Source: Takakia lepidozioides (taxonomy: Eukaryota > Streptophyta > Takakiopsida > Takakiales > Takakiaceae). Taken from it: DNA of 64,000 nucleotides. The stretch's first letter is position 1; every line of letters starts with the position of its first letter. Shown here piece after piece: positions 44,531-56,130 of this stretch. Under the pieces are notes generated by a model. That model was not told the DNA's origin. It worked only from the letters and a program-made list of their open reading frames with translations, and made no database searches. Position numbers and translations under genes: made by a program. The stretch lies in NCBI GenBank assembly GCA_030704615.1, contig CM060731.1, forward strand, positions 45,942,001 through 46,006,000, given 5' to 3'.

Positions 44531-45797
44531 TAACTAGAAGTAGGTAATTCTAGATAACCATGACTCTTTATTTAAAGCATATGTTATCTGGATTCTGTCT
44601 GTCCGCATTAACATTTTGTTAACGACCATATATCCGAAGATATATTTTTGAAAAAACATAGTTGTCTACATAAACATAATTAGCTTGACAAAAATTATTG
44701 TTCTGAAAAAAATCTTTTGTCTTGATAAAGAATACTGATATTGATATAGACATTTCTCTTCAAAGTTGAAGGTAATTTGTTCTATGAGCTCTCCTTGTTG
44801 ATTTTCTGAAAATAGTTCCTTTTGTTTTTCCTGATTTGATCATCATGTTTGGCTCTTTCCGGCCTTGGAACCCGTGAAGGTCATAAGTTCTCTTCTGATG
44901 CGTCTATTGCAATCCTGCTTGGATGCAAATTCCAGGCCCTGCGTATTTGTGGCAATAGGAAAGCAAACGGAGAGTCCATTGTGCTTAAAATTGTTGGAGA
45001 TCCGGGCATACTAGGAGGGGTTGAGACTAGTGGGTTTGAGCCTAATAATGTTTGAGGGCGTATTAAAGATTTTAAGCTGGAAGATGACCTCAATTATTTA
45101 CGCACATAGAAGCTGTGATGGTGTTGTGCCTTTAGCCCCAAGCATTCCATGGAGGAAGAAAAAAAAGTTCATAGCTTAGAAAAAGGATTTCCAATATCCC
45201 CGAAGAGGAAGGAACTTATTAAATCCCTGGTAATCTCAAGAGCTTATTGAACAAGACCGCCTAACAAAGAAAAGAAATGAAATGAAATGGTACTTTATAA
45301 GACAAAACTAGAGCCAAAAAGCAGCCCAAATGCAACTACTGCTCAAGGGATTGCCCAACCTCGTGCAGGTAAGCTGCCAAGCATTTCTGACCCTCATAAT
45401 GAAGACTTTAGTGAGAGATTGAGTGGAATCTCACACAAATCTCATAATACGAATGGCACTAAAAGAAGTGTTCTTCAGTTTCAATTCCTGGTTGCACTTG
45501 GTGCAAGCTGGGCATAGGCAGTCTTCACGTTACAAGAAGAGAAAGATAATTAAATGAAATGGAACTTATAACATCCGCAGAAAGCTCAAAGAGCTTATGG
45601 GACAAAATGGGGAAAAACAAGAGATAGGCTCGACAAAACCAGAGCCAAAAATCAGCCCAAAAGCAACTCCTCCTCCAGGCTTCTCCTGCTTTGTCCCAAT
45701 CAGGCATCAAATTTCGAACTAGAAAATATCACAACTGGTGGACTACACATTCAGCTGCATCTCCTTTTAAAATCTTCACTATCTCGGCCGTTCAAAT
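44531..45797. other. No recognisable gene
   Basis: AT-richer DNA with only short frames. Segments around 45260-45400 and 45560-45660 repeat short phrases (AAATGGTACTTTATAA, CAAAACCAGAGCCAAAAA), so some old internal duplication exists. Confidence 0.35.
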
Positions 45798-47317
45798 TTA
45801 ATGTAAGTATGGTCTAATACAACCTCGCTGCAGTGTCCCACACAACAAGGCATAACGAAGAGATGCATTACCGGGGCCTTCCACTAGGTGGCCAGATGAT
45901 AAACAAATCCTAAATGACAAAAATTTAGGACACAAGTAGCATGGGGGACAAGCAGTATGAGAAAAGAAAAGACCAATACCAATGGCCAGCTTCTCACTGT
46001 GGTGGCAAAGAAAAAATTCCATTTCCTCCTCCCCCACATCGTGCAATACAAAGCGCGTGTCAGGCACATACCCCGCATCCTTCATCTGCCCAGACAATTT
46101 TATCAGCTCAGCATGGATTTCCTTAATCTGGGATGCAACTTGTCATCTACAACGAAGGTTTGCACTCTGATGTCAACCTCAATGTAGCAGCGACCTGCCT
46201 CCTTTCTAACCCCCCTGACCTTCATCATTCTTCTCACCTTTGTAGTATCATCCCACCTGCCAGCTGCAGCATAAATATTTGATAGCAACACATAAGTCGC
46301 GGCATCCTGTTCATCCCACTTGAGGATAGATGTTGCCGCATATTCAGCCATCTCCACATTGCCATGGATTCTGCAGGCACCAAGCAAGGCCTTCCACACC
46401 ACAACATCTGGATTGATTGGCATCTTATTTATCAGATCCACTGCCCCATCCAATTGTCCCGCACGTCCAAGAAGGTCCACCATACAGCCAAAGTGCTTTA
46501 TTGTCGGAGTGACACCATAATCTGGACTCAGGGAATCAAAGTAGCATCTTCCTTCGTTCAGGAGGCCATGTGGCTGCATGAAGAGAAAACACATAAAGGT
46601 GACACTATCTGGCTTCAAGTCGTTCTTTTACATTCCTTCAAATAGTTGCAGGACCTCCCTATGACAACCATGCTATGCATATCCTGCAATCATCGCACTC
46701 CACGACACCAAATCTCGTTCAGCCATACTGTCGAACACTCCCTTCGCATCCTCCATGCACCCACATTTGGCATACATGTCCACAAGGGCATTGTCCAGAA
46801 TGACACCGGGTACAATTCCAGCTCTGACGATGTCGCCATGGACCTCTTTGCCCTTTTCCAGAGCTGCACGGCTTGCACACACATTGCAAACGCACACAAA
46901 CGTGATGTGGATGGGCTTCACCCCTTCCCCCATCATTAGCTCATAGGTCTCCAAAGCCTCCACCCCGCATCCCTGCTGTGCATACCCTGGCAATCATCGC
47001 GTTCCATGACACCACATTTCGTTCAGCCATATTGTTGAACACTCCCTCCGTATCCTCAATGCACCAAATTTTGGCATACATGTCCACGAGGGTAGAGTCC
47101 AGAATGACATCTGGTACAATTCCAGCTTTGACGATGCAACCATGGACCTCTTTGCCATTTTCCAGGGCTGCCAGGCCTGCACATCATTGCAAACGCACAC
47201 AAACGTTATGTGGTCGGGCTTCACCCCTTCCCCCATCATTTGCTCATAGGTCTCCAAAGCCTCCAACCCGCGCCCCTGCTGTGCATACCTTGCAAGCATC
47301 GCACTCCATGACACCAC
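45798..47317 (-). pseudogene. PPR-DYW pseudogene 5, 3' part (left of the CACTA insertion)
   Basis: Minus-strand pieces in order. 47317-46994 has VVSWSAMLARYAQQG and EQMMGEGVKPDHITFVC. 46993-46673 has LEKGKEVHGDIVRAG, VDMYAKCGCMEDAKGVFD and ERDLVSWSAMIAGYA. 46618-46103 has the E region, CMVDLLGRAGQLDGAVDLINKMP, LLSNIYAAAGRWDD and RGVRKEAGRCYIEV (PG-box variant). 46097-45884 has [15 protein letters not shown] and CHHSEKLAIGIG (deaminase HxE), then unrelated sequence. The CxxCH and DYW ends are missing. The gene continues rightwards beyond the CACTA element at 52178. Confidence 0.8.
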
Positions 47318-47784
47318 CACTACAACAGATTGCAGCTTTTATGACTCCCATGGGTGCGCAGTCATGACATATTTGTGGCAGAAATGCCGTTTGTAGTCGT
47401 AAAATGCTTTTGAAGTCATAATACAAGTCTGGGGAAGGCGTATATGCGACTACATGGCTCCGGACTCTGCGCAACACAGGTCAAACATGTTTGACCACGA
47501 ATATTGGCATGGCAGATATGACTACCAGTCACGGTCATGGCTACACTGGAATGACGTGTGCATATTGCTAGACAGACATATGACTTCATGACTCTCACTC
47601 TAATGCATTCTGCCAGATCATCACGTGGATGAATCGCTACATGACTACACGTGTCGACACATTCTTTTCTGGTTATATATATAATATATGAGTATTTATA
47701 TTTTGAAAAAATGGAGACTCGACAACTAGAATGAATTTTGAAAAAATAAAAATAAAATAAAAGTGCAAAAAGATTTAAAAAAAA

Positions 47785-48000
47785 ACACATCGGCTGGTAA
47801 GTGCACAGTGTGTCGCCTTGGTGGTTTGGGGTTCAAACCCGTTGCCCATATCACGTGTGTGGGATTGTTCGCGACGGTATGTCTGGGCGTTGATCGTCCT
47901 GTAGGTCTTATGGCCCATAAATGAAGGCGGGTGAATTTTTCCCCCTCCTCAAGGGCCTGTGGTTTCCTTTAAGATTTTTTTTAAAAAAAAGGAAAAAAGA
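47785..48000 (+). mobile_element. Possible tRNA-derived SINE inside the CACTA element
   Basis: A-box-like GGCTGGTAAGTGC (47792-47804) and B box GGTTCAAACCC (47830-47840) lie at tRNA-like spacing, followed by an unrelated body and a T/A homopolymer-rich end near 47970-48010. The family differs from the SINE at 22570. Confidence 0.45.
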
Positions 48001-50050
48001 AAAAAAAGGCTTTTAGGGTTTACAAAAAGGTTAAAAAACTTAAAAAGTTGCCCATCACGTAGCAGTGAACAGACTTAGAGCGAGCGGGAGGGAGAGAGAG
48101 AGAGGCCTGGGACTTAGAACGAGCGAGTGGGAGGGAGGGCAAACATGCATGGGAGGCCCACAGTTGGAGCAACCTTCGCATCTGAAGCAAGCGTCCTAGA
48201 AATGCTAGGGTATGTGTCCGAGGAGGTTTCGACTGGGAACTCGCAGTTCTTGGGAGATTCAGCTTGGTCTTAGCAGGCCGTGTTTCAATCTCTACCCGCT
48301 CAGCTGCACCGTGGTGGTTCTGACAGACAAATCTGACATTACCTAACTACAGACACAAGCAGCACACACAAGAGGCCTCTTGGGTTCATGGTCAGTCAAA
48401 TCCTCCATGGGTCATGACACAAGGTTAGGGTTTAGGGTCAAGAGAGGCTACCTTCGCTCCATTGTTGTAGTGGAGGTTGCTCCTCACAGCCACGTTGAAA
48501 AATTTGAGTACAGACATTTGTTGATGTGTAATTCCTCTGGCAAACTACTTGCAAGGTTTGTGACCAAAGGATGAAAATGTGGTATGCTTGGTTGGCGCAG
48601 TGCAACATCAAGTGGTTTCGAGAGTATGATAATATGACGGATCTTGGCGGGGATCGGTATTGGAATTTCATCTGGCGTAGTGCCCCTGTACATATCAGAG
48701 GTAAGGCTTTGTTCTCGTCTCCTTCCCAACTTTCACTAGTGTCTACGAGAGCAGTGTTAGAAAATGGTTTTGTTGCATGGTTTAACCTCTATCATAGAGC
48801 CAAACGCAGTCAGTAACTTTATGCTTGAGATCAATGCTGCTCAGTAATCCTGAGCTTTTTAAGTAGTTAACCACATCATAGTAAACTATGAAGAGAACCA
48901 TGTGACACCCTATGGTACCTTGCAAAGTTGCTTGGGATATTTGTTGTTGCACCTCATATCCATGACATTGGAGCACAAGGCTGAGAAAAAGGAGCATTGG
49001 GGTGGCAATGGAAGGTGTCTCCTACAGAGATCCGTGGTACACTGGGAACAGCGAACTAACTTTCCATCTGTGGGCATTCTGATGGCTCTTATTGTGGGGC
49101 TTCCCCTGAGTGGCAACCCTGCTTGGTACTGACTGGACACTGATGTGTTTGTGGACAGATGAAATATTCAAAGAACATGTGCAGCATGATTTGTTTCTGT
49201 ATTTTAGTCTTTCTTGTCTTGAAGGTGAAGGGTTGCTTTAGGCCTTCCAGTCATATAGAGGCACATGACATTTGGTCCAGTTAGTTGGAAGGCATAGTAT
49301 CTGTAATGGGCATTTGTGGTGGCCAAAATGGTCCTTTGAGTGAGTGCAAGGTAGACAATACTGGTGCTGGGTAAATGGTTGGTACATTGTTTTGCAAATT
49401 GAACATGTATTCAATCAAAGTTAATTGGATGCCACTGTGAGACGTTGCCTTGTATGGAAATGGACGTCAGATTCTTTCTTTGGGGTGATAAAACAGGTGG
49501 CGTAGCATGTTTGCATTGGCTGCAGTGTCCTCCTTTGTTTGGGCATGGCATACACTCCAGAAAGCCCACGTTGGCTATGCAAGGTTAACTTCCATCCATA
49601 TACGATGCATCTTGATTTTCTGTATCTTGTTGTTTTTGCAACAGGGTGACTATGCAGAGTTGGAATGTTGAACAACTCCAAACAGAGAATTGAGTCTAGA
49701 ACAACAATTGTTGTGTAATGTGGCTAGCACAACAAATGATTCAACGGAATGATGCTGGAGTGTGCAACAAGGGAGGATAGCAGAGGCAGAGACAACGGCA
49801 AGACAACTGTGGGGCAAGGCAAAGTGTGAGGCGGCCTTGGCAGACAGAGCACTACCCCAGCCAGTATAGACCCAACCAGTCTTATTCACCCAACTATCGA
49901 CTCTTTGAAGAAGAGTTCTACAACCAGCCTATCACAAATCCAAACTACCTGAAGCATATAGGATTATATTAGATTAGATTTCCCGGCAGTAAGCAGTCCT
50001 TCCATATTGATCCGTCACCCATTGATTTGCAGCAAACTTATGTTGTGTAA
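48001..50050. other. CACTA interior with no recognisable gene
   Basis: Frames at 48380-48574 and 48571-48816 are short and match no family I know. A 190-bp block at 48235-48425 recurs at 53672-53868 outside the transposon. Confidence 0.4.
48235..48425 (+). repeat. 190-bp repeat, copy inside the CACTA element
   Basis: Starts near TTCTTGGGAGATTCAGCTTG and ends near GGGTCATGACACAAGG. It is about 90% identical by eye to 53672-53868. Confidence 0.65.
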
Positions 50051-50059
50051 CTTTCAGAG

Positions 50060-50290
50060 ATCCCTGGTGACATCATCAAATCTGCAATTGTACCAGATGT
50101 CATCCTGAACATTGCTCTGGTGGCCATGTATGCTAAATGTGGGAGCATCTAAGGGAGTGTTCAACACTATGGCTGAACCATATATGGTGTCGTGGAATGC
50201 GATGCTTGCAGGGTGTGCAGAGCAGGAGCGCGGGATGGGGCTTTGGACACCTGAAAGCAAATGATGGGGAAAGGGGTGAAGGTACCTTCT
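50060..50290 (+). pseudogene. PPR fragment captured in the CACTA element
   Basis: Reads IVPDVILNIALVAMYAKCGSI, then after a stop the AEPYMVSWNAML-like and QQERGMGLWT-like remains, with frame breaks. It corresponds to one PPR module of the PPR-5/PPR-6 type. Confidence 0.65.
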
Positions 50291-50440
50291 TCAACATATT
50301 TCACCCTGTTTTCCCTGCTAGTGTGTGCTTTGACAATTCTAGGCTGTCATTGTTAGCTGCTAGCAGCAAGGCGAGGATGTATGCATGATTTGTGCAGAGG
50401 CATCGATAGCTGAAGGAGCAGGGATTTCGTGTGGGTCCAG

Positions 50441-50812
50441 ATTCATCCAAGAGGGCCAGATTTCAAGCACAAGATTACCTGTGATTCCCTGTGGATCAAT
50501 AGCTACAAGAAACCTGCATGGGTAGATGGTCAACTGGCAGCAACGGCAGTGATAAAATCAGGCACTGCTAATGAAGGCATCTTCTTCAACACATTTCACC
50601 CTGTTTTTCCCTCTTATCAGAATCGGCCCTAAATTTTCATGTTTAATTCTGCAAGTTAGCTGGTTGAGTGAATCTAGTTTGGAGTGACTTTGACATGATA
50701 CTGCCAATGTGACAACAAGAAAGTGTCAAAAAACAGGTAATAGAGATGAGGAGAAGTTGTGGAATGAATACTTATCTGAGCCCAGTCACTGATGGGTCAA
50801 CCGGGGTAGAAA
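50441..50812 (+). pseudogene. OSB-like (PDF motif) exon remnants inside the CACTA element
   Basis: OSB proteins bind single-stranded DNA in plastids and mitochondria, and their PDF motif contains PDFKxK...LW. Here an exon after GGGTCCAG reads IHPRGPDFKHKITCDSLW, then KKPAWVDGQLAATAV. A second exon further right ends near 50812 with a worn LWNEYLSEPS block. Both are non-functional pieces, carried by the transposon together with the PPR fragment. Confidence 0.6.
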
Positions 50813-52174
50813 GGTGTATGCCAGCTATATTTCAGAGAGCAGCAGACACAATTCAGATAGGAACTAGTGTGCTACGCTGAGTTGGGTGTTTCCTAGAACA
50901 AATATAGGCTGTCATTGTCAACTGCTAGCAGCAAGGCAAAGATGAATGCTTGATTTGTGCAGAGGCATGGATAGCTAAAGGAGTAGAGATAGAATGTGGG
51001 TGACGTAGGGTGTTGGGCAATGGGCAAGACGTCTTTGTATAAACGTGAGTGACCTTCCTATCCTCCTGGCTCTCATTTTTTGTGCATGTTTCTTTGTGAA
51101 GTATCTGACGACTTCGCCAACACACACCAACATTTTTGCTTTGGTTTGTTTACGAGTCCATGGGATAGAAGTTACCATAAACAACACTGGCATTGGTTTT
51201 TCATATATGGTATTAGATAATTCTCTATTGTTTTTGCCTTGGCAGGTTGCTCAGTGACCTTCCCTAGACCCTTTGGAGTATAGCGAGTGAGAATCTCACA
51301 ATGCAATGTTGGTTGGCGCATCTTACGCAAGAACTTGGAAAAGAAACAGATGTCCTTGTTGTAATAATTCTTAAAGACATGCAAGCCTTAGTTTTTGATG
51401 AGTTGCAGATTGATGGAATACATAAGTAGTTAGAAGATTATGGGTGAACACTTTTCAAAGTGTTATAGTTAGACAATTAATTCACATGAGAACATGTGAC
51501 AATTTTATGTATTTTTAGATCGCGACAAAAATGATAATGATAAATATTGGTAAATAGAGATGGTGTACAATCTCTTGGTTTTGCTCAGCTTGTTGCAGTT
51601 ATGTCTTGCTGCTTTGTTCTCTTTGTATTATATATTATATTTCGTTGTTGTAATAGACATGTATATGAGTACTATCATAGTCATAATAATGACTACATCT
51701 ATTTTCACTCTCCAATAGTACTACACCACGTGGCAGAATTACAAATATGTAAATAAAATAGCAATACACCAAAAAAAAACACCCATCATGACACATGTCA
51801 ATCTGCTGAGGGACCACGTGTAAAAACTGCAACGCGCCACGTGTTGCAACCGGATTAGCACACCTGTAGTCATAGTTCGCAGTCATGGAGAACGAACACT
51901 TTTCCACGTGTCATTTCTTGTATCGAGCACGTGTCACTCTTGCACAGCCGCTGACATGGACTAACTGTCCGTTCAGTCATTCAGTAAAGCCAGCGTGTAT
52001 GACTACCCCCACAGCTGCTCAGCCACCACGTCACAGCCAGCCTGGAGAGTCATATCTGCCATGTCACAACTGACTAGGGCTTTACGTCTTCAGAGTTAGG
52101 AAGTCGTAAATGGCTTCCATGACTGCATTTGCAGTCATAACACAGAGACGTAAAAGCCGCAATCTGTTGTAGTG
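50813..52174. other. CACTA interior, right part; no recognisable gene
   Basis: AT-rich between 51400 and 51780. The right subterminal region has repeated CCACGTGTCA-like motifs (51820-51940). Confidence 0.4.
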
Positions 52175-52177
52175 CAC

Positions 52178-52290
52178 ATTTCGTTTAGCTATAGTGTTGA
52201 ACACTCCCTTTTCATCCTCCATGCACCCACATCTGGCATATATGTCCACCAGGGCAATGTCCAGAATGACATCTGGTAATCTGACAGGCA
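52178..52290 (-). pseudogene. PPR pseudogene 5, module right of the CACTA insertion
   Basis: Reads LPDVILDIALVDIYARCGCM, then EDEKGVFNTIAKRNV. It joins in frame to VSWSAML at 47317 once the transposon is removed. Its upstream end is fused to an OSB exon (see 52291-52660). Confidence 0.75.
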
Positions 52291-52660
52291 TTTACCTTTT
52301 TGCCTCGGTTGTCCCACCATTGAGTGGGGTCAAAAAAGTATTCATTCCACAGCTTCTCCTGATCTATGTTACCTGTTTTTGGATACTTTCCTGTTGTCAC
52401 ATTGGCAGTATCATATCAAAGTCACTCCAAACTAAATCCACTCAACCAGCTAACTTGCAGAATTCAACATGAAAATTTAGGGCTGATTCTGTTAAGAGGG
52501 AAAAACAGGGGGAAATGTATTGAAGAAGGTGCCTTCATTAGCAGTGCCTTGTTCTATCAATTGTGCTGCTGCAGCTGTTCTTTCCAATTGACCATCTACT
52601 ATTCTTGTAGCTATTGATCCACAGGGAATCAAAAGTAATCGTGTGTTTGAAATCCGGCCC
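52291..52660 (-). pseudogene. OSB-like exons fused into a PPR pseudogene
   Basis: On the minus strand, first GPDFKHTITFDSLWINSYKN (PDF exon), about 52660-52560. Then an intron-like stretch ends TTTTTCCCTCTTAACAG, and an exon reads YPKTGNIDQEKLWNEYF then DPTQWWDNRGKK. Both PDF-module halves are present but in the order PDF exon then WWDNR exon, as in a tandem exon array. PPR sequence lies directly on both sides. Confidence 0.65.
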
Positions 52661-53040
52661 TACGCTCCCCTTTGCATGCTCGATGCTCCCACATTTGGCA
52701 TACATGTCCACCAGGGTATTGTTCAGGATCACATCTGGTACAACTCCAGCCCTAACGATGTCGTCATGCACCTCTTTGCCTTTTTTCAGGGCTGCCAGAC
52801 TTGCACATGCATTGCAAACGCACACAAACATGATGTGGTTGGGCTTCACTCCTTCCCCCATCACTTAACATACATGTTGACAAGGGTGCTGATGAGAAAA
52901 ACATTTGGCGTGAATCCACTTTGGATAATGTGAGTGTGCACCTGCTTTCCAGCTTCCAGGCCTTTCACCTTGATGCACTTATGCAAGAGACAGACATACA
53001 TTTCTGAATCTGCTGAAATGCCTCCTTAGTCACTTAACGT
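52661..53040 (-). pseudogene. PPR pseudogene 5, 5' part
   Basis: Reads GLEAGKQVHTHIIQSGF-like and LVNMYVK (53000-52870). A deletion junction follows, then MMGEGVKPNHIMFVCVCNAC and LVDMYAKCGSIEHAKG. The frame then passes without a stop into the OSB PDF exon (SVGPDFKH). Confidence 0.7.
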
Positions 53041-53671
53041 GCGTTTTTCACACTCCCACTCGAAGCATTCGTGTCTTTTCCGAATCGACTGCATGTCCAA
53101 AACCACTGAGGGAACAACTTTGAGATGTTTGTTACTACTGCACAGTCGTAACGGATAAATTCGCATTTCTAATGGCGGATAGAAGTTGCATCAACGACTC
53201 CGCAGTCGGCGCAATATTCGCGGCGATTTAATTCAATTACGTAAATTGTTTTTTTTTCCCCTTAAAAACAGCAATTACAAGTGGTTTTAAGCACTAGAGA
53301 AGGACTCTTCACAACTAGGCATTCATTGCACACCCTATTCAAAAATGGAATTTTTATAAGTGCTCCACATGGCTCATGACGTGGAATATTTTAATGTATT
53401 TTAGGGCTTGTGTGGCTCGTAGAGATTGTTCTAATCGTCGGATGTAAAATGATCTAAGGGTGGAAGAGTAACTTTGTCTTTTGCCTGAATTTGTCTAAGT
53501 GTTGGGAGAGGGATGGAGGCTTGGGAGAGAGACGAGCAAGTGATGCGAGAAGGACAAAGACTAAATCGAGGCCCATGTCCTGTTGTTGCAAGCGTTTATG
53601 GCGTCAAGGGCGCATTATGTGCAAATGTGGGCTCTTGGCTCCCTTTTGTACCATGATTTGGTATTCTTCCT
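53041..53671. other. No recognisable gene
   Basis: Mixed sequence with a short frame at 53491-53673. The segment 53620-53700 resembles the complement of the 94-bp repeat at 58701-58876. Confidence 0.35.
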
Positions 53672-53868
53672 GATAATCACAAGGTTCTTGGGGGAATCAG
53701 CTTGGTCTTAGCAGCCCATATTTTAATCTCTGCCCGCTCAACTGCACCGTGGTGGTTCTTACGGACCAATCCCACATTACCTAACTGCAGATACAAGCAG
53801 CACGCACAAGAGGTCTTCTTGGGTTCATGGTCAGTCTAATCCGCAATGGGTCATGACACAAGGTAGAG
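53672..53868 (+). repeat. 190-bp repeat, copy outside the CACTA element
   Basis: Same block as 48235-48425, here immediately upstream of a PPR pseudogene. This suggests the CACTA element took its copy from such a locus. Confidence 0.65.
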
Positions 53869-53899
53869 GACAATGTGGTGAGGGCACCTTCTTCTTTGA

Positions 53900-54770
53900 G
53901 CTATTTCAGCCTGTTTTGCCGAGATGTAGTATCGTGGAGTGCGATTCATGCAGGGTATGCACAGCAGGGACGTGGGATGGAGGCTTTGGAGACCTATGAA
54001 GTTGCGAAGGGAGAGTTTGATAACATGGTTGAACGAGATGTTGTCTCATGGAACACGCTGAATCTCGCAAGATATGGCCAGCATGTGTGCGGGATGATGG
54101 CATTGGAGACATATGAGCAAATGTTGCGAGAAGGGGTGCAGCCTGACCGGGTCACGTTCATTTGTGTTTGCAATGCATGTGCAAACCTGGTAGCCCTAGA
54201 GACTTGGAGACCTGGCAAAGGGCAAAGAGGTCCATCGTGACATCGTCAAAGCTGGAAGTGTACCAGATGTAACAATACCTCGTCGACATGTATGCCAAAC
54301 GTGGGAGCATTCCCTTGTGGACAAGGAGTGTTCAACAATATGGCTGAGCGAAATGTGGTGTGGTGGAACGTGATGATCGCAAGACATGCACAACATGGGT
54401 GGGGATTGCGGGTTTTGGAGACCTATGAGCAAATGATGTGGGTCTAGGAGGTGAAGCCCGAGCACATTACGTTTGTTTGTGTTTGTAGTGCATGTGCGAG
54501 TTGTTGGAGGAGGGCAAAGAGGTCCACGGTTGCATCGTCAAAGCTGGAATTGTGGTAGATGTCATTCTGAACATGAATACCCTTTTGCATAGGGAGTGTT
54601 CAACAATATGCTGAGCAAAATGTGGTGTCGTGGAAAGTGATGATCGCAGGACATGCACAACAGGGGCAAGGATTGCAGGTTTTGGAGACCTATGAGCAGT
54701 TGATGTGGGAGGGGGTGAAGTCCGACCACATTACGTTCAGAGAGTTCAAATGCCTCTCCACCATGACCTT
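53900..54770 (+). pseudogene. PPR pseudogene 6
   Basis: Degraded modules in order: DVVSWSAIHAGYAQQGRGME, VERDVVSWN, EQMLREGVQPDRVTFICVC. After frameshifts come EIVKAGSVPD-like and AERNVVWWNVMIARHAQHG-like pieces, repeated twice. No E or DYW region. Several breaks. Confidence 0.7.
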
Positions 54771-55040
54771 GCTTAGCTAACCATGCCTTGCTGATGTTGT
54801 TGTCTTGCACTTGAGCTGTTTTTGGACACTGGCTGGAACATCCACAAGGCGGCTTTGCACGAGAGAGAAATCAGCTTGAATGCAGGGGCAGATTTTGAGA
54901 TCACAATCACCACTGGGTTGGTTTGAGAGGTGTTTTGTAAGTTTTGTAGTTTTGCAAAGTGCTTTTCATGAGTTTCATCCATAAACGTGTGTTAAAATGT
55001 CTGGCTTTAGAACAATTATGTTTTGATAGCTTTCATACTT

Positions 55041-55620
55041 ATGTGCTAATGATTGCTAATGAAGGCACCTTCTTCAATTTCACCTTGTTTTCCCATCTTA
55101 TCAGAATCGCCCCTAATTATTCATGTCTGAATTCTGCAAGCTAGCTGGTTGAGTGAAGCTTTGATAGTTTGGAGTGACTTTGACATGATTCTGCCAATGT
55201 GACAATAGGAAAGTATCAGAAACAGGTAACACAGACAAGGAGAAGTTGTGGAATGAATACTTTTCTGACCCCAGTCAATGGTGGGACAAGCGAGGCAAGA
55301 AGGTGAATGTTTGTTGGATTATAGAGAGTAGCAGATGCAATTGAGCGTAGGAACTAGTGTGATAAGTTAAGTTGGGTGTTTCCTAGAACAAGTCTAGGCT
55401 GTCATCGTCAACTGCTAGCAACAAGGCAAGGTTGTATGCATGATTCGTATGAGGCATGGATAGCTGAAGGAGCAAGGATAGAGTGTGGGTGCAGATTCAC
55501 CCAAGAGGGCCGGACTTCAAGCTCCAGATTAACTATGAAGCTACAAGAAACCTGCATGGGTAGATGGTCAACTGGCAGCAACAGCACAATTGATAAAATC
55601 AGACATTGTTAATGAAGACA
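55041..55620 (+). pseudogene. OSB-like PDF module, unit 1
   Basis: An acceptor-like TTTTCCCATCTTATCAG is followed by an exon ending EKLWNEYFSDPSQWWDKRGK plus K (to 55302). GTGAATG starts an intron that ends GGGTGCAG (55494). The next exon reads IHPRGPDFK but has lost the rest of the motif by a small deletion; WVDGQLA remains near 55560. The splice signals are clear although the exons are decayed. Confidence 0.6.
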
Positions 55621-56130
55621 TCTTCTTCAACACATTTCACCTTGTTTTTCCCTCTTATCAGAATCAGCCCAAAATTTCCATGTTGAATTTTGCAAGTTAG
55701 CTGGTTGAATGAATCTAGTTTGGAGTGATTTTTGACATGATACTGCTATGTGACAACACGAAAGTATCAAAAAACAAGTAACAGACATCAGGAGAAGCTG
55801 TGGAATGAATACTTTTCTGCCCACAGTCAATGATGGGACAACTGAGGCAAAAAGGTGAATGTCTGCTACATTTCAGAGAGTAGCAGACGCAATTGAACAT
55901 AGGAACTAGTGTGATAAGCTGAGTTGGGTGTTTCCTAGAACAAATGTAGGTTGTCATTGTTAGCTACTAGCAACAAGGCAAGGATGAATGCATGATTTGT
56001 GCAGGGGCATGGATAGCTGAAGGAGCAGGGATAGAGAGTGGTCCAGATTCATCCTAGAGGGCCAAATTTCAAGCACAAGATTACCTATGATTCTTTGTGG
56101 ATCAATAACTACAAGAAACCTCCATGGGTA
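55621..56130 (+). pseudogene. OSB-like PDF module, unit 2
   Basis: Direct repeat of unit 1. An acceptor TTTTTCCCTCTTATCAG (to about 55663) leads to an exon with EKLWNEYFSAHSQ (to 55854). The intron starts GTGAATG and ends GTCCAG, and the PDF exon (56047-56130) contains KHKITYDSLWINNYKKPPWV. The two units in tandem show exon-repeat duplication, as in multi-PDF OSB genes. Confidence 0.6.

Larger units (their letters stand above)
47318..52174. mobile_element. CACTA (En/Spm) DNA transposon, 4857 bp, non-autonomous, with captured gene fragments
   Basis: The left end is CACTACAACAGATTGC (47318-47333) and the right end is its exact complement, GCAATCTGTTGTAGTG (52159-52174). The inverted repeat extends to about 24 bases with one mismatch. 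The 3-bp target-site duplication is CAC (47315-47317 and 52175-52177). Removing the element restores a PPR frame seen in sister copies (GACACCACATTTCG). Subterminal regions repeat AGTCATGAC and GTCGTAAA motifs. No transposase is recognisable. The inside holds a SINE-like sequence, a PPR fragment and OSB exon remnants. Confidence 0.92.

Noticed and set aside
48380-48816. Two short frames in the CACTA element as transposase pieces
   Set aside because: They contain no recognisable DDE or zinc-finger motif of CACTA transposases.
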